Assembly: GCF_015832195.1 (NCBI RefSeq)
Contig: NC_052018.1
Coordinates: 39,747,052 to 39,811,051 of the forward strand
Source: Motacilla alba alba
Lineage: Eukaryota > Chordata > Aves > Passeriformes > Motacillidae
DNA length: 64,000 nt
Direction of reading: 5' to 3'
Below are positions 39,801 to 54,800 of the stretch, piece by piece. How positions within the stretch are numbered: position 1 is the first letter of the stretch; each line of letters starts with the position of its first letter. The notes under the pieces were generated by a model. That model worked only from the letters and a program-made list of their open reading frames with translations. It did not search any database and was not told where the DNA came from. Both the position numbers and the translations under genes were made by a program.

Positions 39801-42800
39801 TGTCAGGACTGGGTACTTATTAGCCCAAGTGACACATAAGCTGAGGTCCCAAATCAGAAAGAATGTGCCACTGATCAACAGATCATTGATGCCAGTAAGA
39901 TTTCTCATAGGCTTAAAGGTACACGTGAAATGAAAACAATCTTGAGGTATGACATCATAACTGAGTTCCCTGAGCAGTGTGGGAAATTGATCTGGCATCT
40001 CTGAAGTGTTGGTTTACTTTCTTCATAGCTTTTCTGATGCCCAAGATGAGAAGTACAATCAATTTCCCTTTAAAAAAAGGCTATGGAGAAGATGAATGTA
40101 GAATTAAGTGCATTCCCCATATGATGTGGGAAGTAGATGTGAATAAAATTCTGCCCTTAATGAAGATGCCTATCTATTTTAAATTAATTTTTAAAAGAAT
40201 TCAAGCCAGTATCATTTAATTGTGGAGCCAGAAATTTGAGATGACAAATCAGCTCTTTCCAGAGTAAAACAATACTAGATAGTGTTAATTACTTAGAAAA
40301 TTCAATGCAACAAGATGAATAGCTAAGGAAAACCTTGGTGACTTCATTGGTCAGTTCTTTAGCAATTAATTTGCTAAGTGGAGGTAATTCTAAAGTGTCC
40401 CAGGACATTGTTATTGTACACGTAAGACTGTGGTTGAACAAGAATTTGTGTAGGTCAGAGCTATGTTTTGGTGGGAAGTTCCAAATATTTGTTTTGTGTT
40501 ATAGTGGACGTGGATCTAGGGCTGCTGGTTGTTACCAAAGCAGTGTTTGAGAAATATGAAGGAGAAAATGTTACTCTTGGAGTTACTGTAGGTTGCTGTA
40601 GCAAGCTCAGCTTACTTGTCTGTTTTTGAAAGCTTAGCTTTCTTTTGAATGTTGCATTTAAAGTTGAATCAAAAAAGTGGAAGTCATGAATGTCTCTTCA
40701 CAATCCTGCTGAAGGAACTTTGAGATATTAGAGGTTATTGCTATGCACTGGTACCATGTGCTTCTTTACTCCTAGAAGAGGGGAGGGTATTTCTTGAAAG
40801 CCTCAGGTCACAGCAGTAAGTTACTTATGATTTCAGTCACAGTGCTGTCTTTTTAACAGCATAAAGCATAATTATTTGTTCATTTTACTTAATTTACCTG
40901 TCTCCTGACACTGCATATGTTTTGATTCTGTTTCTTGCCTTTAAAAGGCCACTAAGATATGTGGAATTCACTGACAAAATTTGCTTGTTTAAACACAAAC
41001 AACTGAGTTAAGTTGTTTTTTGATCGTTTGCTGTTTTGCTATGACTGACGTGGCTGTAAGGTTGATGTGTACAAATGAGGAAAAGCTGATTACTCTCATG
41101 GATATGGAACACCTGAGTAAGTAAGAAAATGACTCAAAGGCAAGAAGCAATTTGTATGTCACCATTGTGACAGTGAGCAATTTGTATTTTGGGGATCTTG
41201 ACACACATCTTGTGTGTCTGTTACCCACGTATCTGTTCCTGAAGTGGTATGTTGTGAAGAAGTCCATATATGCTGCTGCAGTGCTACCTGACTGCTAAAA
41301 ATCAATGTGTCTGGACATTTTAACAGTAATACATTTTTCTGATTTGATGTTATTTTACAACTATTGTGCATTTTGTTTTTGAAAACTAAACAACATGCTG
41401 AGCATGGAAAGTCAGACACAATGACTGTGCTAAACATCTTTGACAATTCTGCCTGGTTGCATCAGATCTGCTCAAATCTAAGTCTATACACCCCGTGGTT
41501 GTGTGTCATTCAGTTTCAAGCTCTTGTTCACTTTTGTATTCTATGTTTGTAGAAGAAAATACTTTTATAAAGGTACCTGTGACTGCTCAGGGCCATGTTG
41601 TGAAACTACAAGTGTGCTCTGTGTTAAATGCTCACCAGCTTGCCGCATTTCTTTGAAGTCAAGTTTTCAAGAGTCTAAGAATTTTTTTATGGCTTGAATA
41701 TTTTTATCTAAGGACTGTGTGTTTTGTTTTCTTTTTCCTTTGGGAAAAGGAAAAAGCTGTGTTCTGTAGCTTTGTTTCTGTTTCAGGCCAAGATTAGAAG
41801 AAGAATAGAGGTTGATTCCTTCCTTCCTCCAAAAAGAGGAGCTATTAAAGTATCTGCCTGCCTCACAAAAATAAGGCTGTCCAAATCCGTAGCATCTGAA
41901 ATAAGTGTGACCTCAGGTGGAATTCCACAAATGGAATACACCCATTTGTGTCAGAATGTTGAGACATGAATTTTGGAGCAGTTGCCAAAAAATGGCAAGT
42001 GGACTGTATTTACTTTGCATTGGGGGATTTGGTTTACTTACTTAAAATCTTAACTGAAATATCAGAATGTAAACAAGCAATCTATTTACCACAATGTTGC
42101 CTAATTATATGATTGGGTGGCAGAACAAGATCTGGATTATTAAGGAGCTAGAAAGGATTTTAAGTCCTCTCATCAGTGGGTTTTATTATAAAAGGGATCT
42201 TTGGTTAACAGTGGCAACTTGTACTTTCAAGTCTCATGAGGGTCTTGAAGCAGAAATGAGGCATAATCAAATAGATTTTATTTCAAGCTGAAATGTTTTA
42301 AATCGAAGTATAATAGCATTGTTGGATTAAGCCAATAAATAACATTATTAACATTTCATGCTTAGTCAAATTTGGTAGGTTTTCTGACAGGGTTGACTTT
42401 CCGTTGTGCATTTGTCCAAATATTTTGTATTTCATTTGTTTTTCTTGTCTGTCACTTCTGCATTCACCTGAGATATTTATCTTATTGCCTTGTTTTTAAT
42501 GTACCCAAAGGAAAAATAAAGTAGGCTAGTAGCCTTGTATTAAAAGCATGACTGATGGATCTGTATAAGCTCACAAAACCTTAGAGTGTTATCAAGGATG
42601 CATCTGAAACTGGAGTTTAACAGCTCAACCATAACTCATCCTTGAGGTATTGGTGAAGTCTCAAATCACAATGTAATGGTCCATATTTTTTTTCAGCTGA
42701 AACTACAATATTCAGGTACAGGAGTGCAAATTAAAGGCTGAGTTTGAGTTCAACTTCTGCCTATGGTAGAACAGATTTTTTTTCACACTGGATTAAACCT

Positions 42801-45800
42801 CAAAAACTATCAGGCTAACAAGGAAATTTGCCTGCTAGTGAAGGCAGTGTGGATCAGTGAGCAGTACAAAGTTCATTTAAGTGGGAGATTACTTGCCTGG
42901 AGGCTAATCAAGTTCAGTTGAATGTGAACTGTCTGAGGACCATTGCAGGCCTTGTCTTTTGATCAAATTCTTTGGCCTTGTTTTCTGAAAAACAGATGTA
43001 GTTCCTACTCAGTTTCAAAAACATTCACAGAATATTTGGGGTGTGACTACCCCAGTGGACAAGGGAAGAGCTACAGACATCATCTATCTGAACTTCTGTA
43101 AAGCCTTTCACCTAGTCTCCCACAACATCCTTGTCTCTAAATTAGAGAGAGATGGATTCAATGAGGGGACTGGTAGATGGAGAAGAAAGTGTTTGGACAG
43201 TTGCTTCCAGAGGTGAATGGCTTAGAGTTTGATGGGCATCGGTGACAAGTGGTATCCCTCAGGAGTCTGTATTGGGACCAGTGTTATTTAATACCTTAAT
43301 CAAAGTGATTGACTGAACCCTTGGCAGGTTTGCAGATGACACCAAGCTGGGTGATGCAGCTAACACACCTGAAGGATGGGATGGAATCCAGAGGGGCCTG
43401 GGACAAGCTTGAGAAATGGGCCCATGGGAATCTCATGTGGCTTAGTAAGACCAAATGCAATGTGCTGCACCTGGGTCTGGGCAACCCCAGTATTAAGGCA
43501 GGCTGGGGGATGAACAGATGGAGAGTAGCCCTGCTGAGAAAGACTTGAGGTTGATGGGAGGCTGGACATGAGCCAGCAATGTGCACTCATAGCCTGAAAA
43601 GCCAAATATGTCCTGGGCTGCATCCAGAGTAGCCTGGCCAGCAGGAAAAGGGAGGGGATTTTCCCCCCTCTATTCTGTTCTCATGTGACCCCACCTAGAG
43701 TGCTGTGTCCTGCTTTGAGGTCCTCAGTATAGGAAGGACTTTCACCTGTTGGAATGAGTCCAGAAGGCCACCAAACTGATTAGAAGCAAGATTTCCTATG
43801 AAGAAAAGTTGAGAGAATTGTGTCGGTTCAGACTGAAAAAGAGAAGGTTTCAGAGTGTGTGTCCTTTCATTATGTAGAGAGACTCTTCAAGAAAGCTGGA
43901 GAGGGACTTCTGATAAGGGCATGTAGTGATAGGACAAGAAGGAAGGCTCTCAGTTTAAGTGAAAGAGAGTAGGTTTAGATTAGATATTAGAAGAAATCCT
44001 GTACTGTGAGGATGGCCAGAGAATTTGTGGGTGCCCTGTCCCTGTAAGTCTTCAAGACCAGCTTGTGTGGGGCTGGTCAACAAGCTGGTTTAGTGGAAGG
44101 TGCCTCTGTCCATGGCAGGGGAGGTTGGAACTAGATAATCTTTATGGTCCCTTCCAATTCTCCACAAAGCCACAGTTTTGTGTCTTAGTGGCAGCTTCTG
44201 ATAGCTCACTGCACTCTTAGGCTATATCTGTAGTTATAAATAACATGAATGAGGGCTTGTTTTCTGGCCCTAAAAGGACTGGCGTAACATGGCTTGTGAC
44301 AATATAGCTAAACCTCTGTGAGCATTTTGGTTTTGTCTATGCTGCCTATTTGGAACAGGCATGGCTTGAGTTACTCCTGGACCATAGTCCAGGCATTGCC
44401 TGGGAGAGTTGGCAGGGGTCAAAGCTCTGCTGGAGGCTGTGTTTCTTATGCACTGTGGGTGATTATGGACAGTGACTGGATAGTGGTCTGATCCTGCTGA
44501 GTTTACTAAGTTAGGTGTAGTAATAAACCCTGTGTAAAGACCATGTTGGAATCTTTGTGTTAAAATAATCTCCTTAAGGTAAAGTTAGTAAGTGTACACA
44601 GAAGTTATATAGGCATGATTCCTGGTTTACAGATAAGATTCAGTTAAGTGTTTCTTTGTACTTGTGAGCTTAACTCATTGTGTGGAATATTATCCCTTTA
44701 CCAGAATAAGAGCTGCATTAGTAACCACACTGTCTTTAGATGGTTCCTATGCACAGGTCTGTAGTGTGCAGTGTGCTACTGTAGCATGGTTGGAGGACAC
44801 AGAGCATCTTTCACCTCTCAGCATTCCCAGCCTTTCTGCAGGCAGTCAGTGATGGGGTTGAGCATACAGAAGGTGTGCAAATCTACCCCTCGGCAGACAG
44901 GTGTTGCTTTGAAACTTTACTGTCTTTATTCAGGAACTGGTGTGTGAAAGGAATATTTTCCAAAATATTTATCTAGTAGTGAATTTCTGAGATGAGAAGC
45001 TTATCTCTCCCAGACAGCGACTGCAGGTCTGCTTTTCCAAAAAGTGGCTGATGAGTACCTTGCAGCTCCTAGCAAGCTCTGAAGCCTCACATTAGCTACT
45101 AGATGACAACAAAATATCCACCTCTGATTACATTTTTAATGGATAAGAAAACTGGCTGAACTTGTTAGAAGTTTGGGTTTTTGTTGTTTTTGGTTTTTTT
45201 CTCTCTAGGTATATTTCATGGCTGTGTCTTACTGTATTTGTTTGATAAAGCTTTTAAACTATTTGTTGCTTCTGTTCTGTTGCCAGTTTGGAAGAAGCCC
45301 TGGTATCACTTTAATTCAACAGAAATTGCAAAATCAGAAGGAATGGCTGTATGATAAATGTCATTGTTGTTTATATTGGATGATTTCTGGGAAACAGATT
45401 TATGCCAAATTATGATGTTTTAATGACAAAAAGTACTAATATTTTCTGAAGAAATTACTTGCAGGAAGCACTCAGTTCTCGAAGTCACCTGAGTCTAGGT
45501 GAAACATGGAATAGTTTGGGTAAAGATGATGTAGTCATTCTTATGTGCTAAGTCGTTAGATAAGGTAGAGCTTATTTTTTCCCTTCAAATTCAGCACTGC
45601 TTGGTGGACAGATTGCACATATGAAATCCAGTGAGCTTGTTGACTGTCTCAGCTTCTCCAGGTATCAGCCAGAGTTTAGAAAGAAGGTAGCAGGGATTAT
45701 GTCCATGAGAAGTGCTTTGTTACTGGAGTTCCCCAAGGTGCAGTTTGGTAGCCTCACTAAAGACATTGAGTATAGCACAAAACCTACTGGGAGTAAGTTT

Positions 45801-48800
45801 TGACTTTCTTTAGTAGTGGCAGATGGCAGAAGTGTTGAGTTTATTTGTTCACAGTTTACTGTTTAAAAACACTGAGTGGTGAATTTTGTTAAAAAAAGTG
45901 TTGGAGGGTGCTAAAGAATGGGGAATGGGGCTGATTAGTGGGGAAGGAGTGGTAAGTAGAGGTAGTGCAGCAGGAGTGCAGGTTGAGAGGGAAGAGTGAA
46001 GGGCAAAGAAGTTTAATGGGTATGAGAAGAAAAAGATTCTCGCAAGGATTGAAGAGACTGAGAACAAGTGCTTAATTGCAGGGGTAGACTGAAGACGAAT
46101 GATCTGGAAAGTAAGGCTGGATGAAAGGGAGTTGCTCTCCTCAGTGGTATTTTCAGATAAATTCCATAGCACCTTGTCTGTCTTCAGTTTAGACTTTATG
46201 ATATGAGAAACTGAGGCAATAACAAATAAAGGGAGGTTGTAAGATGGGGTGTCTGCATCTCCATCATTCCTCTTCATTTCATAAGGTGACTACAGCACTG
46301 CTCATGTTCCAGTCTGAGATGCTGATTTGAAAAGGATTGCTTATAAAAGACGGTTTTAACTGGCCCTTCTTCTCAAGTAATTGTGTATGGCTTATTGCTC
46401 CTTCTTATATACAATGACACTATACATAAGTATTGCTTTTAGTGGTGCTTGTATAGATTATTCTTTTCCCAGAGTCCAGTTACCTTTTTTATTGAATGAT
46501 ACCCTATTGTGTGACTGTTCTCACTGATTTCACCTGAATTACTTAATTAAGAAGTATATGTATATTGAAGAAAAGGATTTCTCTCAGTTTATCCAGCATA
46601 AGATTTTGTATTTCTTTAATGATAAAAGGACTTTGTTATAAGATTGATTACTGTGGTGTTACTGAAAACTTGGTATAGATCTCCTAACTCTCAAGGCTGC
46701 TGCTATTTGGAATTTGGAATCCAAAATTACTTAATGGCGTTTCTGTTTTTTCTCATAGGCAATGTTCAGTCTTTGCATGGTTGAGAGTGAAGCTGATGAG
46801 GTGAATTTACATGGTGTCACAAGCCTTGGTTTAAAACAAGCCCTGGACTTTGCATATACTGGACAGGTATTGTACAGTTCTTCAAATTAAGAAACATGAT
46901 CAAAAGCAGCTGAAATAAAAACTGAATATGATCTTTTTAGAGATACTAGAAAATATTTTTCTTGTGCACTGCTCAGTACAAGCTATTTTGATTTAACAGA
47001 TCTTAATTTTCTTATACTGTGGTGGATTTTTTCTTTAGAAGGATTGTTTAATAAAAACACTGCTTTATGTGCATCATTGTCAGGTAGGGAACCATGTTGG
47101 GCTTGCAAGCCCTTTTTATGGTTGCCTGACTATTCATAAAATCTTAATGTTAGTTGAATCTCCTTGCTAAATTAAATGTAAAGATAAGTGTTTCCCATAT
47201 AATAAACATTTATAAACTCTGCTGTGTTTGGCAAATTATATGATTGAGGGGAAAAGTCGTCCCTTACTCTCTGGACAGATGCAGTTGAGGCATCTTTGTT
47301 AATGCTTATAGGTACTATACATCTTCATTTTGGCCCATTCATTATGGTACTTCAGAAAATGCAGAGTGATGCTCCTTTTCCTTCTGCCTCTTAGCAAAAA
47401 CAGCCCCCCAAAACAGAATAAAAAAAAGAAAAGAAAAAAAAGTAGTATTTATGACCTGCCATATCTCTGCACTGCATGCTTGGAGAGTGTTGCTGTGTGA
47501 CTTTGTCTCAGTTCAGAGTTCATGGATAGTGAGCTCAGAACACTCAGCTATTTTTGCTTTGGACTTTAAAATTCTAGATAACCAAACTATTTCTGGAATA
47601 TCACTATGGCAGTTGAGTCCATTGACGCACTAGTGACGTTTATTGGTTAATTTTGAAAAGGAAGGCTTAAGTTCATACTACAGTATTCTGAAGAGTTGTT
47701 GGATTATAAAAATTTAAGGCATATGCTTCCATACTGTGAATTGAGTGTATGACTTTATGTGGTTTTTTTGGTTTTTTTTGTTTGGTTGGTTTTTTTGTTT
47801 TGTTTTTCTTTTTCTTTTTAAAGGAAACTAAGTAGAAATAAGGAGGGAAAAAAATTACCTGTTTTAAAGGAGCTATTTTTGTCACCAGCCCAGAAAAGTT
47901 ATGCTTTAGCATTGATCTTGGAGACTAACACTTGAATTTCTTTGAAAAAAAATGAGTTTGTGCTGTTTTGGAAAACATTATTCAAAGATATCTCTGATAT
48001 AAATGATGAACAAAGATGCTGTACTATATTAGTGAATTAGCTGAAGATCTCAGTACCTGATTTGTCATTGGTATGCTTTTTTTTTCTTTCAGTTGAAAGC
48101 TTTTGTTAAAAACTGAATGTCTTTCATAAAAATGAAAATGTTAGTTACCTATACATCATCATATTAATAATTTCAATCTATAGGTTGATTATTCTGAAGC
48201 AAAAACTCTGGTTAAATGAAAGTATCTTTTTAGAAGACGGGTTGTAATTGATTTCTGTCTGACCCATCCCATCTGCTGTGATTAGAGGCATTCCCCATCT
48301 TTCTGCAAAATAACAAACCTATGTAAAATACATTGAGAACCTTTAAAAGGATGGATGTGGCTTTTATGTAACCCAGCAAGTGACCCCAGGTTGCTTCCAG
48401 GATAATATCCTCAGATCCCTAGGAAGTATGTACCTTCTGTCACTGGCCCTTTAGAGACTTTTGAGTCTCTCATTTTCAGGCATAACCTACTTTGAATAAG
48501 TGAGTGGGTTTCCTGAGTCAAATATAGATGTGCACGTATGTAGTTGCTCATACATACAAGTGATTATAAGGCGAAGCTGTCTCTGTCGTGTCTGTCAGAT
48601 ACACCAAGTGCTACTTTGATGATCAGACAAATGAGAAGGATTCTGTAGGAGCTGTCATGTAAAGATGCCTTTGAAGCACAACTCAGTGAAATGTGGGTCT
48701 GAGAATTAGCAGTATCTCGTTTCCCTTTCATCCTTGGAATTCTCTTCTGTCACTGTGTATGTTTTGAGCATTGCTTGTGTTCTGACTCAGACTGACAGAA

Positions 48801-51800
48801 TCTGGGCGAACATTTCAAGGCAGTGAGTGGGAGTAATCCCCAAAGGCTATTAATAAATAACTGGATTACTCCATGCTTATATCAGAGAGTCCTGAAAACA
48901 GAGTTGTCTTTAGCTTGGTTTGTAAACTCTTCCTGTTTTTATAAGACAAACAAAATATTTCTCAGTAATCCATCAGTCACTCATGCCAAATACAACCTTA
49001 TATTGCTCTCTTACAATGGAAAACCATGAATTCTCTCTATTTTATTTTTTTTTAAATCATAGTTGGCCAAAATGTTAGTTCAAAAAATTGGTATTTGCCT
49101 AAGTGACACTGTGGAACTCCCTAAAATATCCATGTCTAAACAGATAAGTAATTAGTTGCAGATTTCTTCTCTTTACTTCTTTAATATGCTACACTTATAT
49201 TTGGCACATTACACTTCAAATTGAGTGCAACTTTCTATGTAAACTAATAGGCTGGAGACATCTGGTGGAAATATTTAATATTGCACAATGGCAATATTTG
49301 GTGTCTGCAGTTTTTGAAAGTTATTAAAATGAAGAATTTAATTTTTAGAATGACCATGAAATCTGAAATTAAACTGTGTCATCCTTGCCTCTATTTGTTA
49401 ATTTGAAATCTTCCTGTGGACTTCAAATATGACCTTCATTGTCCTCTCTACTTAGGCAGACAGTGCCTTATTGTAATTACTTTTGAAAATATTTTGCTTT
49501 ATAGGAAAACTTTTAATTGTTCAGAAGAAAAGAATGTTTCAAAACTCAAGTTAAGTATACATAGTATAACTCCAACTGAACTAATCTATTACTGTGGTCC
49601 TTAATAAGTACAAAGAAAGAAATTTTGTTACAGAAATAAAGGCTGACAAAAGGAATGGCAGAAGACTTTGATTTTGTTCTTTGCATGTATGTTCTCAGTA
49701 GTACTTTGATAATAAAATCTTCAGCAAAAAATGTCTTAGATATATTTTATCTTGTCCATAGGCATTTAACTATGTAATCCCCATATTCAGAATTCAGAGA
49801 TACAACTCTTCTCCTTTTTAGGTGACTCTTTTCCTGTTGTAGTTGCTGTATTCTTTCTCCCCAAAAGGGCTTTTAGGTCATTCTCTCTTTTACTTCGTAT
49901 CTGGCAGTGGTAAGGCCAGGCAAGAGTCTCAGTGAGTAGATTACTCACCCTTTTATTTCACAAGGACATTTTGTGCGTATCAGATATGCCTTGGAAGGGA
50001 GATGGATCAAGTACAATCAGTTTTCAAACTATGTGTTTTAGAATACTCATATGGAGAAGCATTTCTAGGCAAAGAGTTTGGAGCTCACAATTCCTGCTGT
50101 CAAACTAAGAGCCTAAGTCACTGTGTCAGAGACTCATGGGCATTGCTGTCTACTCTTTTTGACTACCTTTTAAAATTTTAACTCGTTTGTTAGAAAGAGA
50201 CATAATCTTGGAGGAATGGGATAGCCACTAAATAGGCCAGGACTGTTGGCTGGTAAGTCAGGGGAGCACTGGGTTTAATTTGCAGTGGATGAATGTGATC
50301 TTGATTCAACAAAAATACAAACTGAGTCCCATGCATACTGAAATGCTTCAGAGTTGGATCTTTCTTCTTTATTAATTTATGTTCTATCATATGTCTTTGA
50401 TCTATGGCAACAAATATTTTGTATTTAGATAGAATTTTATTTGAGGACCTCAAAACACGTTACAAAAGCAAGTAATCCCTGTCTTTATTTTGTTGCATCA
50501 CAGGCAGGAAATCATTTTGGAAGAAAATAACTTTGCGAAGGCAGCACAGCACACTAGTGGCTTCTTAGTACTTAATACCAAGTTCTCTTAAGTCCCATTT
50601 TCCTAAGTGGCTGGTCTGTTTTTTCCCCCTAAACTCTAATATTTTGGTTTTGTATTAATAGAAATCCCATCTTCCTTAAGTTATAATATTATCCTGAATT
50701 AGTAGAGCTGAAATGAAAGAATTAGTGAGGAAGACCTTCTACATGAGGCTTTTTATGTTCAGCTCTTTCTCCCATAGTGAATCTTGGGTTAATTTGTTCT
50801 GTGATGCCTTCTTAGCCCAAGATTAACACAGCCTTACTTCCTATCTATGGCATGGTGAAATGTTTCCTTTTATTAAAAGCCACATACAAAGTTGCACTTA
50901 CAGTGATTCCAAAATAAGCCTTAAACTTTGCTACTAGTATATTTAACAGTTTTTCTTTTACTCACAAAATGCTGAGGTAGCAGCAGTGTTTCAATAAAGG
51001 TAATACGAGTATATTATTCCAGTTACAAATCTAGAACTTCATTTTATTTCCAGGTATGTTGCTCCCAATGCTACTTCAATGCATTTCCAATGTGAGTCCT
51101 ATTTAACTATTGCCTTACTTTGTACTCAGTTAGTTTGAGTCCTATCATCCTCTTAACAGCTATTATGACTTTACCAAACAGGTATCAGGAATTGGTAGAG
51201 TGCCATCATGTAATTTTTCAAATTCATGCACACAAACCCCTGATTAGTTGAAGTATTATATTACAGCTCCTTTTTAAAAATTGTTCTTTTAGCTTTGTAA
51301 TTTATTTTAAAAAGCCGTGAAAGAGTAAAAGATCTTAGATCATAAAGAAATAGTAGAAATAATTATTATTTCAAAGTACAACTATTTCTCCTTATGATTT
51401 CTTGGATTCCTTTGTAGAATCTTTGCTTTCATCTCTCATCTGCTCCCCGCCTCATCTGATGCTGACAGTTTTTCTAGTGATCAACCAGTATTTCATGTGC
51501 CATTTTTAGTTAAGACCAGGGTAAGGCAGCTGTCAATATCTTTGTGCCCCTTATTGTGTTAATCCTCTCTTGTGGGTGGAGATGTATTGCAAAGCTCTAT
51601 TGTGATGGTTGATTTTCTTGGGTAAGTGACCTACTGCATCCTGTGCACAGCAGTTCCACTGGCTCCTTTTAGATTAAAATGACCCAATTAAATTACCTGC
51701 TGACCCTAGCAAAAGTGAATTCAGCTCTTTTCTACTGGTGGACAATATGCCAAAGTGATGGATAACTGAATACAACAGGTCTGTGTCTTACTGTAAATAC

Positions 51801-54800
51801 TTAATACAATTTTTCAATGCAATTTCAAAGCAAAAAATATGAATTTGATACTTAGATTTGGGCACTTCCTTTTTCACTTCTCTCAGGATAATCTTGTTTC
51901 TGTATCTAGCACTGGGAGTTACAGCTGTTAGGTCCTAGGTTCTCAGTTCAGCCACAGATTGCCTAAAAGGCTTAGACTAATACAGAGCTTAATTTACTCA
52001 CTTTATGCAGTTCATTGTAGAGAAAATTAAATACTTCACTTTTTTTTTTCTCTGGACAGGAATTTGGCTAGGGACAAGACAGCTTTACTAGTGCTGAAAG
52101 TGATTAAAGTAATGAAACATCTTCCCAAAGAATAGTGAATTTGCTTGGAGTCTTGCTTATCCAAATCTTTAATTATCATAATGGTGCTTAATAGTGGTGT
52201 GAAGCTATGTCAGGGAAAGTTCAAGCTGGACATGATGAAAAGGTGGCAGGTCACTGGTACAAGTTCTCCAGGGAAGTGGTCATTACAGCAAGCTTGTCAG
52301 AGTTTAAGGAATGTTGAGACATGTGTTTAGTTTTGGATAGTCCTGCAATTAGCAGGGAAATAGGACTAGATGATCTTTATGGGTGCCTTCCAAATTGAAA
52401 TATTCTATGATTTTATGATGTGTATGCTGTGCACTTAACATGGATTTTCTTCTAATTTTCTGGAAAAATATTATGACATATCAGAAAAATGCTGGTCAGG
52501 ATGCTTTCTGGCGTTGGCTAATGAGATATCTGGATTTTCTAGCAAGTGCTACCAAACACTGTGTGCCAGGGCTTTGGGCAGGTGCCTGCAAGGGACTAGA
52601 ACATTCTTTCCTCACTCACTTTTATGAAGCAGCACTTGTCAGTGTGCAAGGAGCTCAGTATTCAACTGAATCATGAATGAGCAGGGAGACAGGCAGAAGT
52701 GCTATCTGGTTGGGAGTGAAATGCAGTCTAAATTACTTTAAAAGAAAAGTTAAGGTGTTTGATTGCTCTTAAGCACACAGAATGATCTCCATCAGGCAAA
52801 ACCAACTGATACTTGTGTTTGATGCCTGTCTTGTTTGAAGTGCTGATCACTGCAAGTGGAGTCAAGGAGGAATTTTTTTTCATCAGAGTGGCAGGAATCT
52901 TAGCAATTTTTTTTTCTTGTTTTCTGTGTAAAATTCCATAGAGTTTACTTTCTAGAATTTTCTGACGGGGCTGCATATTCCCTTATTCTTGGAAAATGGG
53001 ACTTAGGAGAACTTGGTATTAAGCACTAAGGCGCCACTAGTGTGCTGTGCTGTGCTGTCTTTGGAAAGTTATTTTCTCCCAAATTAAATATGACTGCATA
53101 TTTCCTTACTGTTACAGCATAATAGTGGTTTACTTTTAATGTGAATCATGCCACCATCTCACTTTTCCATTGTCACACAAACAGCAGTATGGAAATGAGA
53201 AAAATACGGGGGATATATGAGTAGCTGGAGTGAAGGTGATAAAAGTGCATCTTCAACCCCTCAATCTTTGGGTATGCAGTTTAGCCTTCATGGGCCTAAA
53301 ACAGCTATTGTTTAGCGTATTTAAAAATGTGTGGATAAATATAGTGGCCTGCAGTATTCAGGGAGTAGAATATTCTAGTTGTTCTTTCCAGACATAAACC
53401 TCATGAGACTCCACAGATGTGACAGTTAATCTGGATCTTACCTTCTCCCACAGGCTGTAAGTTGATTTGTTGGAAAGGACAGTTTAAGGAGTTTCCTTTT
53501 CATTCTTTTTTGGCTGTTATTGCCCTCTTTGCTCTGACCTTTTTTTTTTTTTGGTAGGCCTATTGGGCTTTGTTGGCTTTAGGGAGGGTGGGTTCATGGA
53601 GCATTAAAAGAGTAGGATGACGTTTTTGATCTGGACAATGTTGAGGTGAGGCCTGAGTAGTTGTTCTTAGGAAAGAGTGGTGGTTCTTATATGCTCTGTT
53701 TCCACAAATCTCAAAGAAGATGGAAGAGAGAGGCAAGATACATCATACCAGTTAAGTATTTTCCCATGCTTACCCAGAGTCCTAAGGTGTTGGAGGGGGA
53801 TGCAGGTTGAGTTGGGAAAGGAAGAAAGAAATCTTGAGCTAAGAGGGAATAAATTCTAGTTTTGAACTGCTGGCTGGAGGGTAAAAATATGGGGCAGGTG
53901 TTAAGGCCCCTGTGTTTCTATAACAATGGGACTGGTTATAAAATTCCCGTTTCTGCCTCAGTATTGTGCTTTACAAGGTCAGGTTTAATTTACCGTTTTC
54001 TAGTTCTTGCATTTGAAGAGAAACTTTCTGCAATATGTCCACGAAGTATTAGTGGTTAAGTTTCCAGATAGATTAATATTGTATGTCTAAAAATAGTGGA
54101 TCTAAGAAATTATCTGGCTTTCTGGATCTTGTGACCTCAGCATTCTGTTACAGACAGCCAGATTTTGCATCGCTTCAATCCCTTGGGCTGTGGGTCTGAC
54201 CAAATTAGGGACCAGACTGTATTTTATGCATCCTCTCTGGAGGGTTTGTGGCATGATGGAGAGTAGAAAGGCAGCTTTGAGGAACAGGTTTCCTGTTTGA
54301 AACCAGTCATTGTAAGAGCAAAGTAGTTTGTCAAAGTAAATCAGTTTGAAAACGAGCAGTATGTCAGGCTTGATGGCTTAGGAAAGGAAGTTACTCATGT
54401 ATCACAAGATCTGCCTGTTGTATACAGGGAAAAGGTGCTTAAGGGAATTTTCTTGGGTATATGCCAGAGAGAAGTCGAAAGTCTAATGAAAATTAACCCT
54501 TTGAAGTAAGGATTGGGTAGAGGGGTGATTGTAAGGTACAGCCAGGTGCAATACCTGAATTGCTTCTAATTAATCTTAATGTAAAAATAGTACAGCAACC
54601 AGTCTGATATAGCCTGTGTCATGAGAAAGCAAATTCTTCACTAGTGAAGGTTGCAGTTTTTGTCTGAATTTGAGAAGTCCAAATTAAGTTTCTGCTTAAG
54701 TTTCTTAACTTTCTGACCCAGTAATTATGTCTCATAATGCTTGGGTTGAGGATGGATTACAGAAAACTATTAAGCTTCTCTCTATTTTTTCACACTAAAA

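Larger units (their letters stand above)
27590..46758 (+). other. KLHL32: KLHL32 intron between coding exons 2 and 3 (19,169 bp, phase 0)
   Basis: The intron runs from a consensus GTAAGT to a CTCATAG acceptor. It holds most of the mobile elements of the gene: CR1 at 27930-28550, 33275-33425 and 43035-44180, a degraded LTR at 30340-31353 and an old CR1/L3-like copy at 35395-35990. Between these it is AT-rich and I see no further feature beyond low-complexity tracts and one exon-like frame at 41787-41916 (see findings). Confidence 0.85.

Noticed and set aside
45849..46277. 142-codon minus-strand frame, with a MIR-like stretch on the + strand at about 46205-46240
   Set aside because: No domain recognised, and the resemblance to the MIR core (GAGAAACTGAGGCA) is too short to support an element.
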